From NCBI RefSeq assembly GCF_030384665.1, contig NC_083678.1, positions 806,001-870,000 of the forward strand: 64,000 bases of DNA, in the 5' to 3' direction. Of this stretch, positions 38,870 to 49,535 are shown piece by piece. The DNA comes from Lodderomyces elongisporus. Taxonomy: Eukaryota > Ascomycota > Pichiomycetes > Serinales > Debaryomycetaceae. Position numbers and translations under genes: made by a program. The notes under the pieces were generated by a model. The model was not told the origin of the DNA and did not search any database. It worked only from the letters and a program-made list of their open reading frames with translations. Positions within the stretch are counted from its first letter, which is position 1, and every line of letters starts with the position of its first letter.

Positions 38870-41800
38870 TCAATTACCATAGACCATCAAGTCGTTGAAT
38901 ATGTCCTGGACACAAGCGTCGTAGTCAACTTTTTTCAAACTGTAGATTCTTTCGTAGTGAATCATACTGAGCGAGTCGAAAAACAATCTCAATTGTGCAA
39001 TCAGATCCAAGTGCTTCACATTCTCCAATAGCGGGCGCAATCTTTCATCCAGGTTGGTACTATTGGGTAGTCTAATTGCATCTATTTTAAAAGTTGTGAA
39101 ATCCACATTGTGAGCGATATGGTCAATAATCAGTGCCGAGTCCTTGTCTTTATTCGATTCATAGCCACTGGAGTTTACAAATAACCACGAGTTTACGTTG
39201 AATTCATCCCGACCAACTAATAATAGTTCATCTAGTAGTTTCATACCGTATAAAATCAACTGTACCTTTTCAGCAGGTATTGTATTGAGCTCCTTAACGG
39301 GTTTATCCGCCATGTAACAAATGGACACCAACTCATGAATAATAGTAGGCCAATGGGAAAGAAGATGGGCTTCACTAAACTTCAACACTACCGCCCTCAA
39401 GATTGTTGTAATCTCTATTCTGATTGGATATGGGCAATTGGAAACACTCAAAACGGTTCTTATAGTCTCAAAAATCGAATCAACACTATCAATGTAGAAA
39501 TCTTCTGGTTGCACCAACAACATATAAGTGAGTCTCTTGAGAATGTTCACTTTATTCTCAACTTCAGCTGCCTCACCCCACGAGAATAGGTTTCCAGTAG
39601 CATTTGAAGACGCAGATGACATTTTGGAAAGTTTTTCTTTGAACCTAGACTTATCAGTTTGTAGCCAAATAGTCATTATTTCTAACCAATCCAAGGTCTT
39701 CACTATTGGCAGCATAAAAAAATCAGAGTCTTGAAACAAGTCATGCATCAACAGTCTCCAATGCTTACTATTATAATGAGTACCAATCAGTTTTAGCAAC
39801 TCAGTAGATCCTTGAACTAGAGTGGTGACTTTCTTCACCAGCGAGCCTTTGGTAAACAATGAATGGTTCTGTATATTCACAATGAGCAGTTCGCATTTGT
39901 CTGTTTCCGGCACAATAATCAGAAAATGCGGTATCAATTCAAGTAAAACAGCAATTTGCTCATTTCCTTGCTCACTTTCTTCACTTTCAATAGAATATTT
40001 GTTCTTTTTTAATGTCAGTGTCAACACCAGCGCCAGCAGCGATGTACTGATATATTGAAGAAGAATCTTCGAAAAATACTCTGAAAGCGCTCTCTTATTT
40101 TTTGAATCAGCACTTCGTAAAGAGCTTGCCTTCAATGCCAAAATTTTGCAAATTCTTAATACATCAGGTATGACAAGCTCATACTTTGGAAACTCAACCA
40201 ATACCTTGTCAAAAAAGTCAGCAGTCTGTGACCATACTTCTAATGAAGTATCTGCATCCATCAATTCATAGAATGCAACCAAAAATGCTGTCAGCTGTTT
40301 TGGTGACATCTCGGAATCTATATACGTTTTGCAATTTGGCGGAAGTTGTTGTGGGTTACACGTGGAAATAACACAATTTATCAAGCAGGGCAATGTTATT
40401 TGGGATCGTGCTCGGTCCAACACGTTCAAAAGTTTCAAAGTACCTAGCATATCGCCATGTGAAGCAACTAATGCAGTAACAACCTCTTGTTTCTCAAGGT
40501 CAAAAATTGTATCCAATACTCCTTTTGCCCTAAATTTGATATCATAAGATACATAAGTCAATGATCGGTGTGAATATGTAACCACACCCTTGAGCGGTAT
40601 ATCATGTTTCGCGTCCGACCAGCTCCAGATCCTGTAAAGAGTTTTGATTGCATCATGAAAAGCAATAAGCGTAGAATACAACTTGTACTCCTCACTGCTT
40701 CTCGTTGAAGGTGATTCGATTTGAAAAACACCCTGTATAACATTATTGAGAAATCCGCCACTTTCTTGGTTCTTTTCGGCTTGCTGCTGCGACTGAGCTC
40801 GCACTTTAGAGTGCATCAAGTAACCATGGCTTATTGTAAGAAGTTGTTCCAAGCCCACCAACAAAAGTCTCATTGTTGGATTAAATTCCTCGTCATCATT
40901 AAAAACTTCAAATTCAACTAATCTCTGGAAAATTCCATTTATTTTACTAACCAATGCATCATTTAAAATAAGTAATACTCCAAACATGGACTCGCCAAAG
41001 ATATGAATTAGTTTCTGAAGCAAGGATAGCAACGATTCTATAGTAACAAGGTTTGATGACCTTTTGAGTGCTAGAACAAGAAATGAGATTATTGCTGGAT
41101 CCCTATTTTGTTCTTCAACATGCAATAAGTTCAAATCAATATTGTGTTCTACAGAACAGTTTATAAAATGCAAAATACATCTGGCAAGCACTGGTACTGT
41201 TTCAGTAATCCTAAACTCGGCAGATAGGTCGAGATAGTGTAATGAAATCCTTAACAAATTGTCAAATAAATCTTTAAAATCCCTCTCGGTCCCCGTGATG
41301 AGCAATTGATAAACTTGAAAAAACAAAACTACGCATTTGAAATACTCTTGTCTATTCAAGGTTGAACATACTTTAACATCGAGGTTTATGAAATTGTTGT
41401 ATTCCGCAACAAGTAAACCTTTGTAACTCAAGTTTTCCCATCCATTGGTCTTGATTATTGAACACAGATTGACAAGCCTTTCGTTCGAGCTGATATTATC
41501 TTTGCCAAGGTATTCACGAATGATCTTTGGATTCTGGTCGATACAAGCTTTAATGTTCCTCAAATAATATGCAAACAAAGATAAATCGTCACCTTTCGCA
41601 ATTTGATTCCTCGAATTATCCATAAAATCAAAGAAAAGTGTTGGACTGATCAAAAGATTGAAGAATCTATTAGATTTGTTTCGCAATATTCTCTCCACCA
41701 TCAACTCAAATGCTATTTTATTGCTGTTACTATAGGCAAGGTTTTCTTTATTCATTACATCAAAAAGAATCTCTAGTTGACGTTGCAATGCTTGATCGAG

Positions 41801-43981
41801 CTCGCCACCACTTGAGGTGTGTAACCAGATTGTTTCAAAAACAACAAGCTTTTCACTGGGCGAAGCTCCCAAAAAGAGTTGCGTTAAGCCTGCCTCAATC
41901 TTTCCGAAAGAAGATATCATGAGTTGCAAATCAAGCAAACATTTGATCGACTCGACTTGGAACATTGCAGGACTCGTTGAAATAAGCGATTGCCACAAAT
42001 GAATAAGAATTTGCCGAGTAAATTGTTCTCTCTTGATTGCATCTGCATATTTTGATAATTGACTCCCAAGAATTCTATTGATAAAATTAAACATCTCAAT
42101 TACTGTAGAGACATTCTGTGGTGCAGGTTTCAATCCGCTTATTTTGTCCAAAATAGTCATTAAAATCACTTTTTTTTCTGGTTCCTGACACATAATTCCA
42201 AGTTTTGTTGCTAGTAATTCCGAAGCTCTTTCATTTGCAATTGCGTATCCAGTCTCGCCCAAAAGCAACTTCTTTAGTCTTATCTTCACATATGCCAAGA
42301 CTTGCTTGAGGGAGAATGGGCACGGCTTTGAATTTTCGTTTCCTTGTTCTATATCATCATACGATTCGTACCATTCTAAAACTGCATTTTTGAAATCTTC
42401 ATCAGAAATGGAAAATTCACCATCATTTTCCTTTAAAACATCTTCGGGAACTTGACTTATAAGGTTTTCCAAAATTTCACGCATCTGATTGTTTAAAAAC
42501 TGTCTTTGAAGCAAACAAGAAATTACCAAGGGAATATGAACTTTCAAGTCTTCATCCTCTTGAGTATTTAAATTGCTCATTGCAAACTCTATAAAATTGT
42601 AATCAGGCTCGCGTCCATTAACGGCAAGTTCCTTAACAATCTCTCGCCACATATAAGCTGATTGTGTTTCATCAAAAAACGTTGTAGCACTTTCCCTAAC
42701 GCCAACTAGCTCCTTGCTCTGAAAAGCCACCCTCAATAACGGAGAAAATATCTTTGGTGTGAGCTCGGTACTGATTTCCCATCTATCCATTATCAAATGA
42801 GCAGCTATAGCATACCCTTCAATTCTTGTAGACGAAGAAAAGGCGGAGGAGGATGTAGTAGACAAAGTAGATAAGCTAGGCAAAGAAGTAGCATCAGAGT
42901 TAATTAATTCCAATAGCCCTGTTTCTAAAGTTTGTAGTACATTCTTTTTGAAATAAGTTTGTCGATTTTTCCCCTTCTTGTCTCCATCATGCTCGGGTCC
43001 AAGAAAATAAGTCCAGACTCTTCTGTTTAAACTCATATCCTTGCGCAAAACCAATTTGCAACATGCCATGATTAATGATTTTTTATCATTTGATGGAACT
43101 TTACTTTCAAAAATATAACTGTCTAGAGGCAATCGCGATAACAAGACATCGAAAAAGCCTCGACTAACAATTATTTCGCTTGACAGCGTGATTTCAATGC
43201 CAACAGAAAGTGCTCTGGCTAAAAGGCCAGGTTCAGGTTTAAGGCACATTAGAGCCTCTTCGCTTACTAAAGGCATACCGTCTTCCCCCTTTGTATTGGT
43301 GAAATCAGGCAAAAACCGTTCACACCATTTCAAAGCACCAACTCTTCTCTCAGGATTGGTAATGATACATAAAAAGAGACAATGCCAGAATTGAGAATCG
43401 TCAGCAATTTGTTTCTTGAAAAGCTCCAAAGTTTTGATTACTTCCTCGAATACTTCCGAAGTCTCATCCTCAAGCGCAGCCAAGAAGGAAAGAAGGATCG
43501 GCTTTGTCATCGCCCGCTCATTATTTTTGTCAAGTTTTGGAAATATTACATTTCTGAAAACGTCCAATTGCAATGGTTTTAACAGAATAGACGAATAAGA
43601 AAGTAACGGAAGAAAGCCAGGGAGCCAGATGTTGATCTCCATATTCAATCTTTTTGAACTAAGATTTTGAAAAGTAAGCTCGTATATACTCAATGCCTTT
43701 TGGTGAACACCATTGGGAAGGTTAGGAGATAAGCACAATGCTAGACAGTGGGCTACTTCATGACCCCTGGGGACATAAAATTCAGTATTGGCAGCTAGTT
43801 GCTCGACATGACCAAGCAAAACTTTTTGCAATTTCGCCAAAAATGCAATATAGTCAGCCCATTCGTCAAGAGTATCAAATGTCGCTAGCACTTTCTCCAC
43901 TTGTTGAATATACTTCTTATCCTTTGCAGAGACCTTAGCTTCATTGTGTAACCTAGACATTTCCTGCTTTACTGGAAGCAC
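38870..43981 (-). CDS. DOP1: Dopey-family protein Dop1 (1703 aa)
   Basis: Dop1, the large Dopey protein that with Mon2 and the flippase Neo1 acts on endosome/Golgi membranes in recycling and cell polarity. The N terminus carries the conserved Dopey domain (DKKYIQQVEKVLATFDTLDEWADYIAFLAKLQKVL, then FYVPRGHEVAHCLALCLSPNLPNGVHQKALSIYELTF at about 70-105). The rest is predicted helical repeat with a conserved C-terminal part (RLTYMLLVQPEDFYIDS, LRAVVLKFSEAHLLSHWP). Length matches the budding-yeast protein (about 1700 aa) with few codon-repeat inserts, so it is intact. Confidence 0.93.
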   Translation of the reverse strand: MLPVKQEMSRLHNEAKVSAKDKKYIQQVEKVLATFDTLDEWADYIAFLAKLQKVLLGHVEQLAANTEFYVPRGHEVAHCLALCLSPNLPNGVHQKALSIYELTFQNLSSKRLNMEINIWLPGFLPLLSYSSILLKPLQLDVFRNVIFPKLDKNNERAMTKPILLSFLAALEDETSEVFEEVIKTLELFKKQIADDSQFWHCLFLCIITNPERRVGALKWCERFLPDFTNTKGEDGMPLVSEEALMCLKPEPGLLARALSVGIEITLSSEIIVSRGFFDVLLSRLPLDSYIFESKVPSNDKKSLIMACCKLVLRKDMSLNRRVWTYFLGPEHDGDKKGKNRQTYFKKNVLQTLETGLLELINSDATSLPSLSTLSTTSSSAFSSSTRIEGYAIAAHLIMDRWEISTELTPKIFSPLLRVAFQSKELVGVRESATTFFDETQSAYMWREIVKELAVNGREPDYNFIEFAMSNLNTQEDEDLKVHIPLVISCLLQRQFLNNQMREILENLISQVPEDVLKENDGEFSISDEDFKNAVLEWYESYDDIEQGNENSKPCPFSLKQVLAYVKIRLKKLLLGETGYAIANERASELLATKLGIMCQEPEKKVILMTILDKISGLKPAPQNVSTVIEMFNFINRILGSQLSKYADAIKREQFTRQILIHLWQSLISTSPAMFQVESIKCLLDLQLMISSFGKIEAGLTQLFLGASPSEKLVVFETIWLHTSSGGELDQALQRQLEILFDVMNKENLAYSNSNKIAFELMVERILRNKSNRFFNLLISPTLFFDFMDNSRNQIAKGDDLSLFAYYLRNIKACIDQNPKIIREYLGKDNISSNERLVNLCSIIKTNGWENLSYKGLLVAEYNNFINLDVKVCSTLNRQEYFKCVVLFFQVYQLLITGTERDFKDLFDNLLRISLHYLDLSAEFRITETVPVLARCILHFINCSVEHNIDLNLLHVEEQNRDPAIISFLVLALKRSSNLVTIESLLSLLQKLIHIFGESMFGVLLILNDALVSKINGIFQRLVEFEVFNDDEEFNPTMRLLLVGLEQLLTISHGYLMHSKVRAQSQQQAEKNQESGGFLNNVIQGVFQIESPSTRSSEEYKLYSTLIAFHDAIKTLYRIWSWSDAKHDIPLKGVVTYSHRSLTYVSYDIKFRAKGVLDTIFDLEKQEVVTALVASHGDMLGTLKLLNVLDRARSQITLPCLINCVISTCNPQQLPPNCKTYIDSEMSPKQLTAFLVAFYELMDADTSLEVWSQTADFFDKVLVEFPKYELVIPDVLRICKILALKASSLRSADSKNKRALSEYFSKILLQYISTSLLALVLTLTLKKNKYSIESEESEQGNEQIAVLLELIPHFLIIVPETDKCELLIVNIQNHSLFTKGSLVKKVTTLVQGSTELLKLIGTHYNSKHWRLLMHDLFQDSDFFMLPIVKTLDWLEIMTIWLQTDKSRFKEKLSKMSSASSNATGNLFSWGEAAEVENKVNILKRLTYMLLVQPEDFYIDSVDSIFETIRTVLSVSNCPYPIRIEITTILRAVVLKFSEAHLLSHWPTIIHELVSICYMADKPVKELNTIPAEKVQLILYGMKLLDELLLVGRDEFNVNSWLFVNSSGYESNKDKDSALIIDHIAHNVDFTTFKIDAIRLPNSTNLDERLRPLLENVKHLDLIAQLRLFFDSLSMIHYERIYSLKKVDYDACVQDIFNDLMVYGN

Positions 43982-44448
43982 AGTTTTATTTGTTTCAGGG
44001 TGCTAAATAAAATTTAGTTTTGATCAATTGGATTGATATTAGTGTGTTTATCCCTTTTTAATACTTTTCTTTTTTCTTTTTCTTTTATTTTTCTTTTTTA
44101 GAAAAAGGTAAATTATGCTGACAAATTGTTAGCCAATTTTTGCAAGTTGTTAGTGACGAATTGCTGGTGACAGATGATTGGGGATTAGATTTGTTTATGC
44201 TGTAGTGTTACGATACTACTTTGAAGAGGTTTGATCTCGCGTTTGGGGCTGGGGTATGAAAATATCGAGACCGCGAGAGAATGCAAACGTAAACGAATGA
44301 ACGGAGAAACAATAATAATAAAAAAAAAAAACCTCACAGGCAAACAAGATTCAAGATTCCAAATCCTCATTTACAACATAAATATACATACATATATATA
44401 TATATACATGCACTTATATACATTTTATTCTTGACATAGGAGTTCTAA
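43982..44448. other. DOP1 promoter / COX10 3' region
   Basis: A/T-rich spacer between two minus-strand genes with a pyrimidine-rich tract at 44,060-44,100 and TA repeats at 44,392-44,405. No gene seen. Confidence 0.6.
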
Positions 44449-45948
44449 CTACGGACTCATTGCTGAACTTGTCTTCCCTAGTCGTAAACCTATATAGTCA
44501 GATAATCTGTTCCATTGATCCTTTTTATGTAACATTGCCAAAATAAGAACCGCGGGAAGGTGCCACACAGAACACCAGAACAACTTCTTTGCGTGGGTAC
44601 CGGCGAGCGCCAATCCTTCGGATGTGGGACCTTTTTTGGAACCACTCGAATAATTGCGTTGTTGTTGCTGCCAAAACTTAAATGACCAATATGCTAGCCA
44701 TCCATTAGCCAAAGCAGAGTCAAACGGGAATACCCAATCAGTAACTCCAAAATAGCTCAAGCCGAAGCAAAGTGGGAACATCAAAATAGAATACCTAAGG
44801 GCGACTCGAGCATTCAATTTAGGGTTCTCAGCAGCAGTCATAACATATCCTGCTTGCTTATATTGTTGAGCAATGCCATGAGAAAGTGCGTTGAAATGCG
44901 GAAATTGCCATGCATACAAGAGGCCAGCCAAGCACCATGCCCCAGGGTGCGCCAATGATGAAGATGCTGCCCAGCCCATAAGAGGTGGAATAGCACCGAC
45001 TATAGCACCCACCCATGTGTTCAAAATAGATTTTCTTTTCATCAGTGTATAGATCCAAGCATACAATACAATGTTGAAAAACCCTAGCATTGATACCACT
45101 GGGTTAACACCAAACCATAACATGGTACACCCTACACTTCCCACCAAGGCAGCAAACGAATACGCCTGATTTGGGGTAATGAGTCCCCGAACAACTGGCC
45201 TGCCCACAGTTCGTGGCATCTGTTTATCAAACTCTGGTTCCCGTCCCATATTTATCGCATTGGCAGCACCAGAACATAAGGCTGTTCCTGAAGCCAAAAA
45301 GAATAGCTCAGCAATCGAGACACTCAATGGCGAGATGGCATAGGAACATACGCAGCTCAATGTCACCAAGACTGTCAAGTTCGGTTTTGTTAACTTTACG
45401 TACGCTCCAAGCGCTGACTTGAAGTCAGATCTTGTATCCAAAAGCGATACTGGTTTATTGGTTGGGGAAAGTCTCGCGCTTCGAGGCACCACATTGAAAG
45501 GTATAGTGCTGGTAGTTGAACTTGCACATGGATTGATAGTATTGTTGTCAGTATTATTATTATAATTATTATTGCTATTGTTATTGTTGTTATTGTTGTT
45601 ATAAGTAGTAGTAGTAAAAGTAGTGCTTGTTGATTTTGTTGTTGGTGCTATTGGTGTAACCTCCGAGTGATGCTCTAGGCTTTGCGACAGCTTGGCCTCA
45701 GGTTCCTGGCAAGTCAAAACCTTTGAAGCTACATTACCCATTACCGACTGGTACCCTGACCGCAAGTCACTGTGTGTATTGGCGCCATAATTGTTTTCTT
45801 TAGCCCTTGGTGTATAAATCTTTCGGATAAGAAATTGGTTGTTGAGAAAGTTATGGTCCAATATTAGCGACTTTCTCGTATTGTTGATAAAGAAGTTAAA
45901 ATTGGCGATGGTATGGAACTTGGACGAATATATTAGATATCGAGGCAT
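44449..45948 (-). CDS. COX10: Protoheme IX farnesyltransferase, mitochondrial (499 aa)
   Basis: Cox10 converts haem b to haem O, the first step of haem A synthesis for cytochrome c oxidase, in the mitochondrial inner membrane. The first ~150 residues contain a basic presequence and an Asn/Thr/Ser codon repeat (about 110-135) not expected in the enzyme. The UbiA-type prenyltransferase domain starts at KLTKPNLTVLV (about 185). The first allylic-diphosphate site is N230, E237, D241 with RT at 246-247 and RP at 250-251. The second conserved loop reads YTLMKRKSILNTWVGAIVGAIPP. Seven to eight hydrophobic segments follow as usual. Confidence 0.93.
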   Translation of the reverse strand: MPRYLIYSSKFHTIANFNFFINNTRKSLILDHNFLNNQFLIRKIYTPRAKENNYGANTHSDLRSGYQSVMGNVASKVLTCQEPEAKLSQSLEHHSEVTPIAPTTKSTSTTFTTTTYNNNNNNNNSNNNYNNNTDNNTINPCASSTTSTIPFNVVPRSARLSPTNKPVSLLDTRSDFKSALGAYVKLTKPNLTVLVTLSCVCSYAISPLSVSIAELFFLASGTALCSGAANAINMGREPEFDKQMPRTVGRPVVRGLITPNQAYSFAALVGSVGCTMLWFGVNPVVSMLGFFNIVLYAWIYTLMKRKSILNTWVGAIVGAIPPLMGWAASSSLAHPGAWCLAGLLYAWQFPHFNALSHGIAQQYKQAGYVMTAAENPKLNARVALRYSILMFPLCFGLSYFGVTDWVFPFDSALANGWLAYWSFKFWQQQQRNYSSGSKKGPTSEGLALAGTHAKKLFWCSVWHLPAVLILAMLHKKDQWNRLSDYIGLRLGKTSSAMSP

Positions 45949-46435
45949 TTTGTATGAGGTATCTCTTGCCTCATATATCAGAAGATAGTGCTCAGTTCCT
46001 TTTTCTTTTTCGTTTTCGTTTTCGAATGAAAAATTAAATTATGTGTCCTAATTGAACGGATGAAGGAGGTGATTTTTATGATTAGATGCGGTGCTTTGCT
46101 GATTGGTATAAATCTCAGACTTTTTTTTTTCCTAACCTGAAATAAGGAAGGAAAAAATAAAAGAAAAATTCAATTGAGAAAAAAAAAATTGAAATAAAAA
46201 TATATATAATATATATATATATACATATATATATATAGAACCTAATTAGCGAGAGACTAGACGGAATACTCGAGGAAAGCCAAAATGCTCACTTACAAAC
46301 TCACCGTCATGCTACAATATAATCCATCGATGTCCCCATTTTTGTTTTCTTCGTTTTCTTTTTTTTTAAAAAAAAACAAACAAAAAACAAAAAACAAAAG
46401 GTTCTAATATGTTCCTTTCATCTATATTCTTTTCT

Positions 46436-46474
<39 letters not shown>

Positions 46475-46483
46475 CTATTATAT
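45949..46483. other. COX10 promoter / RPN8 3' region
   Basis: Contains a TA-rich run (46,200-46,238), a poly-A/poly-T inverted pair near 46,360-46,380 and a (TTTC)n run at 46,436-46,473 next to the RPN8 stop. No gene seen. Confidence 0.6.
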
Positions 46484-47488
46484 TTAAGCTTGTATTTCCA
46501 GAGGTGTTTTCACATCCTGCAAGTCAGAATCAGCGTCGCCTTGTGTTCTCTTTTCGTTGAATTTTTTATTCTCCAATTTGTTTTCAATCAAATCATGGAA
46601 CGCGACAATGGCACGCACCAATGTACTAATGTAAACAATCATCAACTCATCATTGGACTTCACAGTGAATGCAGTGGACAAGTCTCTATTCCCCGACTTG
46701 TTGCCACCGCCATTACTTCCATTTGGTCCGTTGACAGCTTGATCCAAGTTGGGTAGTAAATTAAACACGTTTTGAATTTTACCTAAAATGGTATGGTTGA
46801 TTGGAAGTTTGCCAAGGTACACCTTGTCCAAGTAATTTGCAATCTCTCTCAACTTTTGATGCAACCCCAAGAGCGACTGGTAAGTCTGTGTTACCTTCAA
46901 CGAGAGATTGCCTGCAGCCGGGTCCCTAATATCTCTAAGCAAATGCTCTACACCGATCTCCTCCGCCTCCTCAGCCTCTATCAGCGATGGAACATGAACA
47001 AATGTCTTTTCGGCTGCAGACCCATCATTCTTAATGTCATCGACAGCGAAATAGGCATCGGTAGGAATACCCACTTTTCTCGGCTGTACATCCACAATCA
47101 ATAACAATGGGTTTGGCGTATATCTTCTAAACACATCGTTGATTTTCAAATCGGAAGGCTTGAGTTTTGGGCCGGAATGATACCATCCAATTAACTTCTC
47201 TTTGGCATTGATTTTCTTGAACATTTCACCCATGGCGTCAATATAGTTGTGATCCAAGAACCATACTCCAGGGTTTTTTTCATCCTCTTCAAAAGGAATG
47301 GCATACGAGTTTGTCACTTTAATGGTGCCACTTGAGTTGTCACCCAATATAACACCTACAACTCTTTTTTTCAGGCCCTTAGAAACTCTGTTGTAATGAT
47401 CCACAACGGATAACAAAACCAAAGGCGATACTGTTACACTCTTTTCCAAGAATGTCAATTCATTCGAACTTGTAATTGCACTCAGCAT
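46484..47488 (-). CDS. RPN8: 26S proteasome regulatory subunit Rpn8 (334 aa)
   Basis: Rpn8 of the proteasome lid, the inactive MPN-domain partner that forms a heterodimer with the deubiquitinase Rpn11. The MPN domain covers about residues 16-150 ([25 protein letters not shown], then GWYHSGP at 101-107). The second metal-binding His of the JAMM motif is Gly106 and the following Ser/Asp signature is absent, as in all Rpn8 proteins. The MPN domain is followed by the [17 protein letters not shown] loop and C-terminal helices ([27 protein letters not shown]). Length equals that of the yeast protein (338 aa). Confidence 0.96.
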   Translation of the reverse strand: MLSAITSSNELTFLEKSVTVSPLVLLSVVDHYNRVSKGLKKRVVGVILGDNSSGTIKVTNSYAIPFEEDEKNPGVWFLDHNYIDAMGEMFKKINAKEKLIGWYHSGPKLKPSDLKINDVFRRYTPNPLLLIVDVQPRKVGIPTDAYFAVDDIKNDGSAAEKTFVHVPSLIEAEEAEEIGVEHLLRDIRDPAAGNLSLKVTQTYQSLLGLHQKLREIANYLDKVYLGKLPINHTILGKIQNVFNLLPNLDQAVNGPNGSNGGGNKSGNRDLSTAFTVKSNDELMIVYISTLVRAIVAFHDLIENKLENKKFNEKRTQGDADSDLQDVKTPLEIQA

Positions 47489-48189
47489 TATTCTTCTGTA
47501 TTTTGTTTCTTGTTTTTTGTTTTTTGTTCTTCAAATTTTCTTAATTGAATTTAGAATTCCAATTTTGGTATTTATGATATTTGTGTTGAAGCTGCGATGT
47601 CGCTCAAGACCTTTAGTTTGAGTATGGTGAACAGTGGTTGTTATTCAGCTAGTTGCCATCCATGTTAATCAACGTTAGTGAGTGATGTGTGTTTGAGCGC
47701 GAGAGACAGAGAAATAGACACAGTGTAAGATAACTAAAAACGCTTGTCGCAAAATCAGCATCAGAACCACGACACAAGAGCATTGTTTACGCCACTTACA
47801 GTGGGGCACCACAGTCTTTCTTCTAGCAAAGTCTACAGTATAGATGTTTTAAAGTGATAGCGATACCCCATCTCAAGTTCGCTAGATTGTCACTAACAAT
47901 TTTGCAAAACAGAACATCATAGCAGAACATCACCTCAGGTTATCCGCTTCAATCTACCTTTCGATTTTAATTTGTTTGGGTTTCTTTTATTTTATTTTAT
48001 TTTATTTTATTTTATTTTATTTTATTTTATTTTATTTTATTTTATTTTATTTTATTTTATTTTATTTTACTTTACTTTACTTTGTTCTGTTCTGTTTTGT
48101 TGTGCACTGTTCTGCTTCAATTAGATTCATTCCTTTTCATTCTTTTTTTTATTATTCCTTTTTTTTTTTAATTATTTTCAACATTCAAA
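47489..48189. promoter_or_regulatory. Divergent RPN8/GPN2 promoter region
   Basis: Contains a long (TTTTA)n pentanucleotide repeat at about 47,984-48,069, then TTTAC and TTCTG variants and a T-rich stretch up to the GPN2 start. No exact proteasome-control element GGTGGCAAA was seen on either strand. Confidence 0.6.
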
Positions 48190-49194
48190 ATGTATGGCCA
48201 GATTGTTATTGGCCCGCCAGGTGCAGGTAAGTCAACATACTGTTACGGACTGTTCCAGTTTCTTTCGGCTATTGGAAGAAAACTGTGCATAATCAACCTT
48301 GATCCAGCAAATGATCGATTGCCTTACCCCTGTGCTTTAGATATAAGGGATTATATGGATTTGGATGAGATAATGGAGGACTTGAATTTGGGTCCCAATG
48401 GAGGCTTGATGTATGCGATGGAGCTGTTGCTTGCGAATAGCATTGAAGAATTCATTACAAAAGTGAGGCAGCTTGCAGATGACAAAAACTACTTGATTTT
48501 TGATTGCCCTGGGCAGATCGAGTTATTTACACACCATAGTGCTCTTTATAAGGTATTCAAAGCGCTCACACTGCAGCTCAGATTACGTTTATGTGTTGTT
48601 TCGTTAATTGACTCGATCTACTTGACGAGTCCCTCACAATATGTCTCGATTTTGTTATTGAGTCTACGGTCTATGCTCCAACTTGACTTGCCACATGTCA
48701 ATGTTATCAGCAAGATTGACAAGTTAAAGAGTTATGGTGAACTACCTTTCCGCCTTGAATATTACACCGAGGTGCAGGACTTGCACTACCTTACGCCCCA
48801 TTTGATCAATGAATCAAACTCGATCTTGGGACAAAACTATGTCAAATTAACTGAAATGATAGCAGAGTTGGTTGAGGAGTACCATTTAGTGTCCTTTGAG
48901 GTTCTATCGATTGAAGATAAGCGAAGTATGATCAACTTGTTAACCCTCATCGATAAAGCCACCGGCTACAGTTTTGGGAGTGAGATTGGAGGTGACTCAA
49001 TTTGGAGTGAAGCTGTACGACAGGGTGGGTTTGCACCCACCGGATATCAGGATGTGGATATCCACGAAAGATGGATTGATCAAAAGGATCTCTACGATGC
49101 AAAAGAACGTGAATTGGAGAAAGAGTTGCGAGAGAATGGAGCAGATTCGGTAGATGACGTTGACGAAGAGCTCGGCTTTGGTGAGGAATATTGA
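48190..49194 (+). CDS. GPN2: GPN-loop GTPase 2 (334 aa)
   Basis: Gpn2, a dimeric GTPase needed for assembly and nuclear import of RNA polymerases II and III. The P-loop is GPPGAGKST at residues 8-16. The family-defining Gly-Pro-Asn insertion is at 68-70 (LGPNGGLMY). The G3 motif DCPGQ is at 105-109 and the G4 motif SKID at 174-177, followed by SYGELPFRLEYYTEVQDL, which is diagnostic of Gpn2. The C terminus is acidic. The start follows a T-rich leader and gives MYGQIVIGPPG, matching the conserved start; the frame upstream is only the reading of the (TTTTA)n repeat. Confidence 0.94.
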   Translation: MYGQIVIGPPGAGKSTYCYGLFQFLSAIGRKLCIINLDPANDRLPYPCALDIRDYMDLDEIMEDLNLGPNGGLMYAMELLLANSIEEFITKVRQLADDKNYLIFDCPGQIELFTHHSALYKVFKALTLQLRLRLCVVSLIDSIYLTSPSQYVSILLLSLRSMLQLDLPHVNVISKIDKLKSYGELPFRLEYYTEVQDLHYLTPHLINESNSILGQNYVKLTEMIAELVEEYHLVSFEVLSIEDKRSMINLLTLIDKATGYSFGSEIGGDSIWSEAVRQGGFAPTGYQDVDIHERWIDQKDLYDAKERELEKELRENGADSVDDVDEELGFGEEY

Positions 49195-49535
49195 TAAAAG
49201 AGGGGATGAATGAAAGATGGGTGAAAAATGGGTGAGAAAGGGGGAATCTAAGAGAGATGAGGCATTAAATGTAAAAGATATGGCGAGAGGAAGGAGGTAA
49301 CTTATATGTATATATATATAAGATGTATAGTGGTGATGGAATGCTAGAGAAGGTTCAGATGAGAAACTTTCAATTAGGGCATAGTTTGTAATCGTACTGC
49401 ATATAGACCGCGCATAAGATGAGAAAGAGACCTTTATGGTATTTTTATCACGAGTAAGCTTATTATGCACCAGCAGAATGTAAGATCCTTTACCAAGCTC
49501 TACAATTAGTTTACTATTATTTTGCTTAGTCTAAG
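49195..49535. other. GPN2-BUD27 spacer
   Basis: 341 bases with TA repeats at 49,307-49,321. No sequence resembling a missing prefoldin N terminus for the downstream gene was seen. Confidence 0.6.
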
